A model generated the notes under the pieces. It saw only the letters and a program-made list of their open reading frames with translations, was not told where the DNA came from and searched no databases. A stretch of 64,000 nucleotides of DNA from Isoetes taiwanensis (taxonomy: Eukaryota; Streptophyta; Lycopodiopsida; Isoetales; Isoetaceae), in the NCBI GenBank assembly GCA_021234155.1, contig JAJEKV010000001.1:36566826-36630825 (forward strand), in the 5' to 3' direction. Positions 53,225 through 62,042 of the stretch are shown piece by piece; position 1 is the stretch's first letter; the number at the start of each line of letters is the position of its first letter. The translations under genes and the position numbers were made by a program.

Positions 53225-54640
53225 ATGGCAGGATCCTTAGCATGTGTAGAAAATACTGGGGAATTCATTGAGAATGGAGAACTAAAGCAAGGACTTCAAG
53301 CTGTTGAGATCATGGAAAAGAAAGGGACATCAATATCTAGGGACATAGCATATTGTCTTCTAAAAGAGTGCTTTGAAAAGAAGGATCCTGGAGCTGGTAG
53401 GCAGGTAGAGTCACTTGTACTTCGTGGTGGCCTTGATTCAATTGCCATTTTAGGTGACCATCTTATACGTCTGTTTACCTACTACGGGAGCCTTTGGGAA
53501 GCAAATCGTGTATTTTCTAGAATTGCCAATCCTAGTTTGTTTACGTGGACTACAATTATCTCAGCAAATGCAAACTTTGGAGATGGCAGAGGAGCCCTTG
53601 AATTATTTGACAGAATGCAGCCATCATTTATGAACTGCAATAAACATGTTTACATTGTTCTTCTTAAAGCATGTGCCATGAGAGAAGCTATTGAGCAAGG
53701 CAGGTTGCTCTATTACCAGATTATAAGAAAGGCACTTGAGGATGATGTTTTTGTTGGCAATACTCTTCTTGATATGTACGCAAAATGCAGGAGCTTAGGT
53801 GAGGCACACAAAGTATTTGATGTTTTGCAAAATCGAAGTTTAGTTTCCTGGATGGCAATGATTGGAGGATATGCCCAGTATGGATATTCAGTTCTTGCTT
53901 TGGAGCTTTTTGAGAAAATGCAAGAAGAGGGCATAAAGCCAGAGAGAGTTGCATATCTGAATGCCTTAAAAGCATGTGCAAATGTTGGCCTCATAGAAGA
54001 CGTGCTGATTGGGAGTGCACTTGTGGACATGTACGTCAAATGTGTAAATTTGGAAGAAGCTCGCAAGGTGTTTGATCATATGCTGAATAGAAATGTGGTA
54101 TCATGGGCTGCAATGATTGCAGGGTATGCCAATCAGGGTGATAGTGATTTAGCTGGGCAGTGCTTTGATGAGATGCAAAGAGAAGGGATCAAGCCACATC
54201 ACATGATGTTATTTTTTCAAGCATGTTGGCTGCCTGTAGTCATGCAGGCCGGGCGGATGAAGGCCATCAATATTTCAAATCTATAAAGAAGCTCATAATA
54301 TTACTGCAGATATAACTCATTATACCTGCATGATTGATCTGTTTGCTCGTGGAGGGCTGCTGGTTGAAGCAGAACAATTACTTCAAAGTATGAAAGCTGA
54401 CATCATTGGATGGAAAACCTTACTCACCGCATGCAGAACATATGGTAATGTAACTATAGGGAGGCGATCTTTTGATAAAGTTGTCCAGTTGGATGCCCAT
54501 GATCTGCTGCTGCCTATGTACTCATGTCAAACATTTATTCTGATGCCCAGATGTAGAATGAGGTTTCAAGAATAGAAGAGCAGAGAAAATGTATTGGTGC
54601 ATGGAAGAAGGCAGCAAAGGCATGGATATGACCACGGATC
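53225..54640 (+). pseudogene. PLS-type PPR protein with E motif, frameshifted
   Basis: Open for 353 codons from the ATG at 53,225. After a non-repeat N-terminus come PPR motifs (SLFTWTTIISANANFGDGRG, DVFVGNTLLDMYAKCRSLGE, LVSWMAMIGGYAQYGYSVLA, VVSWAAMIAGYANQGDSDLA). About 15 residues are missing between VGLIED and VLIGSALVDMYVKC. A shift in the T-run near 54,205 derails the frame; FSSMLAACSHAGRADEGHQY is in a neighbouring frame. A second shift restores AHNITADITHYTCMIDLFAR and LLQSMKADIIGWKTLLTACR. The E motif ends with a TAG in place of Trp (DAQM*NEVSRIEE) and KKAAKAWI. Family function: organellar RNA processing or editing. No intact DYW domain is seen. It is probably inactive, though the first 350 residues could still be translated. 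Confidence 0.85.
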
Positions 54641-56430
54641 AGATCAAAACAAAGAAACAAATTTATCTAAACAGATTAAATACTTACTGGATATGACGAA
54701 ACTGTTAGCTCTTTTTATGAGCTCGGCTATGCCTCAAATACTCTGTAAAAAGTGATATATAGACACCAATTTGACGAGGATGTCTATTAGTCTCTGAACT
54801 GCTCTTATCTTGCTGCCGGCTTTCAAACGGATCTGCAAGTTTGACCTACCGTAAGCCTTTCATCTAAATGCTTCCATATGAAAATGTCGAGAATCTGAGT
54901 ACCTAGTCTTTGATTACAAATGAACATTAATGGCTATGATTTGGAGCAGCTGTTGGAGATGACATATTCAACAAAATTTTGACTTATTCAGATTTAATAG
55001 ATAACACTTCAAGAACGCCATTATAAGAATATATGTATTGTGTGATTCTTCTTGATTGTTATAATTTTTATAAGTTTATCTTTAAATTAAAATTATAATG
55101 GTTATCAAAGAATAAACTTGATTTTCAAACTAATTTTGATTTGAATCTATTTAGAATTAGACATTTCAAGAATATAAGAATTTCAATTTTTATTGATTTA
55201 ACAGATCCAAGATTTAGCAATCATGATAATTAAATGAAATCAGATGGCCTGATAAGCGATTGACTAAAAACTATTATTAGAATTTCACAATTTACAAATT
55301 TTTACACTTTTAAAAATACTTTAAGGAAGATTTTAGGTTGAAATTCATTAAATAATATAAAGTTATTGGTTTAATAATAACTATTAAATAATTTATTATT
55401 GATGAAATAAAAATATTTTAATCAAATATAAACGTAATCATTTAATTATTTTCAATGTAAAACTTTCTTTAAATATTTAAAAAAAAAATAGCATTTTAAT
55501 TTTACAGGGTTATTTTAGATGAAAATTTAATTCTAAAATAGATGGAACCAAGAATTAGTTTAGAAAGCAACTTTAAAACTTTAGTAAGTATCATATTTTT
55601 TTATCTAAAGATAAACAGAACAAATTATTAAAATCAATAAAAGATAAAAATACATTTATTAGATTTGAATAAGTCCAAATTTCGTTAAATATGTCATGGA
55701 GGCCTTGCCAGACCCTAGCAAGGAAGAAATCCGTGTGCTCCTTCCGACCATCTTGAAGCGATGTTGCGAGAGCATTAAACACTGTCCATCAAACAGAAAC
55801 CTTTAAAAAACACGAAACAAACATGGATCAAAGCACATATGTTAGCATGCCATCGAGCAAATCCGAAGGGGAGTTCGCCATAGAAGCCATAGCTTCAAGA
55901 ATAGATATAACCAGATCATCGTGAAGAAAATCTAGCATAGAAGACAACTTTGCATTCTTCCAAGCCCTCAAGCACCGATTTGTGTGCTCGCAACAAGCCA
56001 TTTTTCTTCATTCTTTCTCCGTTGGTCTGATAAAAAATGTCATTCCGTCGGAGGCAGAAGCATAGCTCCTCCTCCTGTTTCTCATTAATTAAATAAAACA
56101 GAAGCCCCAAAAAATATCATTCCGTCGGAGGCAGAAGCATAGCTCCTCCTCCTGGTCCTGGGCCAGAATCGCAAATCCCCGACACATCTCCGATGGGAAA
56201 GGAATTAACCAACCCATCATAGCCGTCCAAAGAACCATGTGGCAATTTAGAAGGCCCAGATGGCCCCAATTATCAGCGGTCAGGGAGCCTTCTATAAGAA
56301 AATATATAGTCAGATAAATACATATATCGACTCATCAAGTGGCCAGGACCATTACACCAGATCAAAAAAATCATATCATATATTTCAGTTGCATTGCATA
56401 AAGTAGAGATGGACTGCATCAGAATCAACC
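54641..56430. other. AT-rich unassigned sequence
   Basis: 54,980-55,660 is extremely AT-rich. A 40-bp unit (cattccgtcggaggcagaag and following) occurs at 56,040 and 56,119, 79 bp apart. No gene seen. Confidence 0.5.
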
Positions 56431-57346
56431 TGGTCAGCATCTTAAGCCATCTCAGTAACGAGATTTGGGGCAATGGGTTTAGATCCAAGCTAGTAGAGCT
56501 AGAGAATGGAAGCAACATACATTGTTGGGTTCCAGACGGATCCAGACACTCTCATAAGTCAAGCCTGCTTTTGACTCATGGATTTGGTGGAGACGGTACT
56601 TTGAGCTGGTGGAACCCTACCTCATCAAAGATTATGCTCTTTACATCCCAGTTCTGCTCTTTTTTGGAGAATCTTATACTGAAAGAAAAGAAAGATCATA
56701 AATATTTCAAGCACGATGCTTGCTGCAACTCTTGGAACCGGAAGGTGTGAAGGAAGTCATTTAATGGGTACAAGCTATGGTGTATTTGTAACCTTCCATA
56801 TAAGACTCACTTGGCTCCTCATTTGGTAAAGAAAGTGGTGATTCCTAGCTCTGGAATTTGCATTGATTTGTCCTTCAAAGCTCAGCTTCTCCTGGAAACC
56901 AAGTGCACTGATATTTCAGATGTGCTGCTTCCATGGGACAAAGCTAGAGTAAAGCAGTCCATCAACAATTCACTATATCAGTCTTTGAGTTATATACCAG
57001 ACTTCCTCCTTACTGAGCTCCAACAAGTGAGCTGCTATCTATCTTCTCTCTTTACTTAACACTTTGAGATATTTTCCAACCCAATTTTGATTCTTTTTTC
57101 CTTGCATACTTACTTTTTTAGTTTCTCTCTTTCCCTCTTTCTCTCTTTCTTTACCTCTTATTCTTTGCCTCTTATATTTCTGGGTCTCTGATGTACATGT
57201 GCGCCCCCAAGATTAATTTGAAAAGGTTTTGAAGTACCATTTCTTTATTTTCAGAGGTTCAATATCAACAGGGAAGAGAAGATAGAGTTGCTCAGAGGAA
57301 CATTGATTAGGTCAATAGATTGCCCACCTTTGCCAGCTCTGAATCA
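56406..57346 (+). pseudogene. alpha/beta-hydrolase gene relic with introns
   Basis: Exon 1 (56,406-57,026) begins MDCIRINLVSILSHLSNEIW and reads KLVELENGSNIHCWVPDG and LLLTHGFGGDGTLSWW (oxyanion HGFGG). After a shift it reads DYALYIPVLLFFGESYTERK, and after an in-frame stop FQARCLLQLLEPEGVKEV. The nucleophile elbow GTSYG (56,766-56,780) is in the next frame, then APHLVKKVVIPSSGICIDLS and ISDVLLPWDKARVKQSINNS. A GT donor follows LTELQQ at 57,027. Exon 2 (57,255-57,346; acceptor ttttcag) reads FNINREEKIELLRGTLIRS and PPLPALNQ, then GT. The pattern fits the plant hydrolase group with HGFGGDG...W and GHSYGG motifs. The last exon (Asp/His part) is not found. At least three frameshifts and one stop. 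Confidence 0.8.
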
Positions 57347-58638
57347 GGTGCATTTCTCAAAAATCGTCAATGCTTGAATACAAAAATATTTATGTAAAAT
57401 GTATTTTGCAAGATGCACTGACCATATGATGCATTGATCTAACAGCCAAATGACTTCATCATCCTGAAGGCCCTGTACCTTTCTCATCTCAGTGGTCTTC
57501 AAATCAAATATGGAAGTATCTTGAGGAGGCAGTCTTCCCATTGCATCTGGTAGCTGTTTCTGAGCATAAGCATCCCAGAACTCGTTCTATTTCGCCCAGA
57601 CTTCGTCCTTAGCAAAGATGATCCTATAGGCATCTGTAGAGCCTCATTCCAGGCAGACTAAACTATAAAGAATGGCATACAATCGCCAATTACAGACAGA
57701 CTAATCACAGGTAGGATAATAAAGGAAAGGTTGAACAATCACTCACAGGCAGGCCAATTAAACACGAGCAGATTAATTTACTCACTATCAGACAAATTAT
57801 AGACAGAACAATTAATCACGGGCTGGACAATTAAACATGGGAAGGACAATTATACAAAGGCAGATTTAACTCACTGCCAGAGAAATAATAGACATAGTAT
57901 GAGCAGCCGGGCAGAAGATTTATTGACAGAAAATAAAGAACAAACACTGCACAATAAACAGACCAATGAAAAGAACCCTAAACATCGAACAAAGAATCGA
58001 AAAATGAACGAATGACACACAGAATGATGAAGAATACTGACCTTGAGCAGCTTCTCTCGTGGCTCGACCAGAGTTCGGAGCAGCATGCCCTTTGGGAGGC
58101 ATTTTTGCGACGATCTTGAGCACCTCGGAGTTCTTGAGTTCTTGAGCGCCTCGGAGCAAGTCTGCAATCAAAAAGCAAGAAATAAAATCTAAAAACTTAT
58201 ATATATTTCCATAAGCAATCGATGGTCAGGTTTGGTTAGCGGATTCGACTTTGAATCGACGGGTTTCATTCGGATCGATTTTAGATTGACGGTCCGATAA
58301 ATGCGAGCGGTTATTTAGATTTCGCGGATCGACTTCAAATCGACGGTCAGAAATCTTATGATTGCACCTAATGGATGGCACATGATTGGACCGGTAGTTA
58401 ATGGTTCAACGACCGCCATATTATGAAATCCAAAATTAGATTTCACTCAGCCACTAAAAAAGCAGTACAATAAACGGATAATTTGAAACTGCCACCTAAA
58501 CTTGTCGTCAGCCTTTCTTGCCAATTGAAGAACTCGGAAGTACTGGGAAGACGCCTGCGCCTGAACGATGTCGAGCGCCTTAAGTTTATCTACTCTTCTG
58601 GATCACCCGCTGCAATTTAATCCCATAATCTTACGAGA
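57347..58638. other. unassigned sequence with degenerate repeats
   Basis: 57,660-57,900 contains imperfect repeats around gacaattaa / cacgggctgg / cagacaaatta. 58,225-58,345 contains three spaced copies of a TCGACTTTGAATCGACGG-type motif, each partly palindromic. A minus-strand frame at 57,344-57,541 (MGRLPPQDTSIFDLKTTEMR...) and a possible short exon at about 58,102-58,041 (MPPKGHAAPNSGRATREAAQ, then a GT) are not recognised. Confidence 0.4.
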
Positions 58639-58911
58639 TTGAACAGCGTTGGAGAGGAATATTACATGCTGACGACGAATTTGAAGAGGAGGGTGGGAAA
58701 TTGCAAGATAGAATTAGTCGATCCGGAAGCAGTATGCCATGGAGTTCCTTTGGGAAATGATCATGTGAAGATCCTAGTTACCAGTTGTCATTTTAACGAC
58801 GAAGCATTACCCAGAAGGCATCCTGATGGAGACACAGTCGGAGAAAGCATTGGAACCTTTGTCGCATGGTCCATAATTTGCTTAAAAAAGGTAAGAGTTT
58901 CATTTTTTTGA
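58639..58911 (+). CDS. DUF8039-like fragment (transposon-associated plant domain)
   Basis: The 90-codon frame reads MNSVGEEYYMLTTNLKRRVG, then VCHGVPLGNDHVKILVTSC, LPRRHPDGDTVGESIGTFVA and WSIICLKK. The pattern H-G-x-P-L-G-x-D-x-V-x-V ... T-V-G-E-x-x-G-x-F-V-x-W is that of the small domain (DUF8039) common in plant proteins linked to CACTA-type transposons. A GT after CLKK suggests it is a single exon. No transposase core is visible next to it, so it is probably a fragment. Confidence 0.45.
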   Translation: MNSVGEEYYMLTTNLKRRVGNCKIELVDPEAVCHGVPLGNDHVKILVTSCHFNDEALPRRHPDGDTVGESIGTFVAWSIICLKKVRVSFF

Positions 58912-59156
58912 AAGAAATAGAGGAAGATGCATTAGGAGAAGTAGATTGAGTACATAAACTAAGATGCTCAAGCTGATTTTGTCATACGTATAAAATTAAT
59001 ACGCTTGCAGATCAGACCATTCATTCAAAATTTCAAAACTATAAGGCCTGCAGACCAGATCATTCAGGAATTTACAAAACAGTAGACACTCTTTACATTT
59101 TTTTAATTAGATCTGTGTGTTATTCCTCAGCAGTATCAAATGCTAGCACAGTAGTA

Positions 59157-59607
59157 TCAAATGCTGGCACAAGTTGTAACAAGAGAAGCTGGCACAGAAG
59201 AATCTGGCAAATTAGATGGTGCAGCTATTGGGCTATTACCCAAAATGGCTTCGAGCTTTACAATTCTCATTCTTAGCTGAGCATTCTCTATTTCAAGCCT
59301 CTCCAGAGCATGACATAACTCCTCATTGAATAAGTCTATGCTTGTAGCCATCCCGAATACATCTCACCAAGAACATACTATGGCGGTAATTATTAAGACC
59401 TTCACAAAACTCCAAGATTGGTATAGGCCCTGGCACGAAATGTCTTTCTGGCACAGGAGGAACTTCAGTTGAATACGCGCCAGGCGTGTGTTCAAACTGC
59501 TCAACCTCAGCATTATTAGAGTTGACGCTAGGCGTGGGAGGTGAGGGCGCCTCTTCCACCCCCTCAATCATGAGTCCTGGTATTACTGAGCAGAAGAGAT
59601 AATTCAT
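59157..59607 (-). CDS. hypothetical acidic/proline-rich protein with C-terminal leucine-rich coil
   Basis: Two overlapping minus-strand frames. The first, 59,607-59,323, reads MNYLFCSVIPGLMIEGVEEA, PSPPTPSVNSNNAEVEQFEH, and FVPGPIPILEFCEGLNNYRH. The second, 59,351-59,157, reads MATSIDLFNEELCHALERLE and IENAQLRMRIVKLEAILGN, a strong coiled-coil heptad pattern. They join by a one-base shift near 59,340 or by an unseen splice. It lies directly beside the Harbinger-type MITE (59,699). The product is unrecognised; it might belong to a transposon accessory gene. Confidence 0.3.
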
Positions 59608-59698
59608 GATCTACGCTGGGAAAGAGAGACAAAAAAAAAAAGGGAGAGACAACAAAAGCAGATTTGAACTGGAAGGAAACTAGAGATTAAGAGATTAA

Positions 59699-60262
59699 GG
59701 GTCGTTACATACTGGCCGTTATGTTAGGTTAAATTGCTAACATAACGGGATGCCCTTTATATTAGGGTAATATAACATAAAGGTTTCACTCCACATTTGC
59801 CGCTAGATTAAAATTTAACATAACAAAAACCGTTAAATCTTGCTTCACACTAATGGTCACGCCGTTAGGTTAAAAATTAATATAACGAAAACCGTTAAAT
59901 ATTACTTCACACTAATTGTCACGCCGTTATGTTAAGAGTTAACATAACGAAAACAGTTAAATATTGCTTCACACTGACTGGCACGCCGTTAAGTTAAAAA
60001 TTGAATTGCAAATGGAGCTTAAGGGATGGGGTCCCCCTACCCTTAAATTTGAAGGGAAAAATTATGGCCCGTTAAGTCCATCGTTAAAATTTAACCTAAT
60101 GGAATACAGTGTGAACCCCAGTTATCTCGCACCGTTACCTTAATTGTGCCATTATTTTTTAACCCCATAATCTTAACGGAATTTTTTAACGAAAGCCAAT
60201 GTGAAGCACAGTTAAGTTAATTTTTTTAAGCTAATGGCACTTTAACCAGTGTGAAGCGGCCC
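59699..60262. mobile_element. PIF/Harbinger-type MITE (564 bp)
   Basis: Terminal inverted repeats: GGGTCGTTACATACTGG at the left and, reverse-complemented, GGGCCGCTTCACACTGG at the right (13 of 17 matching). The element is flanked by the 3-bp duplication TAA (59,696-59,698 and 60,263-60,265), the standard PIF/Harbinger target. Inside, a roughly 60-bp unit (cttcacactaaTggtcacgcc, gttaRgttaaaaattaatat) is repeated three times at about 59,815-60,000, echoing the terminus. It carries no coding sequence. Confidence 0.8.
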
Positions 60263-61069
60263 TAATAGTAGTAGTTGTACATTAGTGAATTCACGCCAGG
60301 CATAAATTGCAATAATTTATAATTTAAACTCTTTCAATGCACTTTATGCCCATTTGCTAATTCGTGATTGGCGTGTAGGAGATTAATATTAAGAAGACTT
60401 GTCATTGTACCCAATTCATGCCAGACTAATTTAAAGTTTAAACTCTTTGAAATGCATTAATAGAATTAGCAGAAGTCTTTTGTGTAAGAGATTAATATTA
60501 AGATAAGAAAGCTAGTTATTGTATGCAATTCACGCCAGGCATGAATTGGACTAATTTGCAATTTAAACTTTTTGCACACAAACTAAGTTCGCGCCTGACG
60601 GGATTTCAAAACTAAGATTGAAAGAGCGAGAATTCAAAACAGTTTCTGAACTTAGACCTGTTGGGATGTGTTTACCAAATCAAAAGTTAAAAAGATATCA
60701 GGCTTATTTTGATCAGCAACTCCAAACTACTTACCTTGATCTGCCACAACCTAAGAACAGAACTCTGAAATGGCCTTTTTTAGCATAAAGTTAAAGCAAT
60801 CAATTAAAGCAAGTTGAAGAAATTAAAGTACAGCATTTAAATGAGAGTAGAAACAAATTATAGAAATTAAGTCTTTGTATTATCAAAAAAAAATATTACA
60901 TAAGGAGGGCCTTTTATTAGAGTTGCCCAGCTCTTTCATTCAAGATAAAAAAAGTTCAAGGCAGTTTAAGGAGATGCCTAGCTCCATTCAAAATCTTAAG
61001 GTGAGGCCTTTTTTAGAGATGCCCAGCTCGCTTTCATGAACTAAAAACTAAATAAAAAAAAAAAAAAAC
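60263..61069. other. unassigned sequence
   Basis: aattcatgccaggcatgaattg-like phrases recur (near 60,290, 60,415, 60,530), and a roughly 40-bp direct repeat (aggccttttWttagagWtgcccagctc) at 60,907 and 61,003. An A-run precedes the minus-strand acidic frame. No gene seen. Confidence 0.4.
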
Positions 61070-61409
61070 TTAGCCCTCATTCTCCTCGTCCTCCTCTTCG
61101 CTTTCTTCTGCCATCTTCTCAAGGATGGCTTCTGCACCATCTTCATCATCAGAGGAGGAGAGGGCATTTATGATTATCTGCTTCTTCTCTTCTTCCAATT
61201 CTTCCCGCCACTCCTCATCCGCTTCCTCCATTTCTTCTGCTTTTTCGATCTCCTTCTCGAGCTCTTCATCAGAATCTGCTGGTGTATGGGGGGAATTGAG
61301 GGCTGCTGGTGCTGCTGCTGAGATTTGGATTTCCTGGGCGAAGCTTGCCCTCAAGAAAGAGCTCCTCGCATTCCTCCGGACTGTGGTGCGGAAGGCAGCC
61401 ACAACGGCA
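61070..61409 (-). CDS. hypothetical highly acidic C-terminal exon
   Basis: Minus-strand frame of 110 codons from the ATG at 61,402, or, as a last exon after the acceptor ctcccgcag, from 61,409 (reading ..AVVAAFRTTVRRNARSSF). Residues 1-35 are basic. The rest is almost entirely Glu/Asp (EELEKEIEKAEEMEEADEEW, ALSSSDDEDGAEAILEKMAE) and ends DEENEG. Such acidic tails occur in many unrelated plant proteins and transposon ORFs, so no function is assigned. Confidence 0.3.
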
Positions 61410-61430
61410 TCTGCGGGAGGGGGGAAGTGA

Positions 61431-62042
61431 AAGATATTTGCAATTCAACTAGATAGGATTCTTAAAGTATTGCAAATGAATACTTGTTTCAATGCACGAA
61501 TAACATAATCAAAAACTAAAGTAATGATTGTTAAACAATGAACTTATCCATGTAAAGCACTGTTCATATTAATATGAATAAAACACTGTTCACATATGTT
61601 AGTTCCGAAAACTCGAGCCTGCACTTATCTGAGCAGCTTCCTCAATGCATCTATAGTTTACACCTTTGTACAGTATCTTATAGGGCCAGACCCGGCCGAT
61701 CAGGCTCGGTTCTGGCCGACTTGGGACTCGTGGCTGGAGTCTCCATCATCCAAGGAGCTTGCCATATTTGTATGGCTCCACTAGTCGAACCATGATGCTG
61801 AGTCCCCGTTAATTGCATCTCAATAAAATGCAATGGTCCCTAATAATGAATTCCCAACCCTAGTTGCATAACTAGGGTAATCATAATATCAAGTATGCAC
61901 ATTAGGTTCACCATTACCAAGCTCACATACCACTACCAAGCTCACATCGTGCATCCTGATTCCCACCACTGATTGAGTGCATAAGATATGAATCAGAGAA
62001 ATTCACAGGAGAACCAATATACTGAATTAGCATAGATTTTCT
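61431..62042. other. 3' flank of the copia element, possible LTR
   Basis: The copia stop codon overlaps a purine-rich stretch (GGAAGGGGAA on the minus strand, 62,046-62,055) that could be the polypurine tract. If so, the 3' LTR would start near 62,045 with TGAAGAAAATC and lie here. Its other end was not identified and no second LTR is in the window. Confidence 0.3.

Noticed and set aside
53713-54066. Minus-strand frames opposite the PPR pseudogene
   Set aside because: Antisense shadows; the plus strand shows clear PPR motifs.
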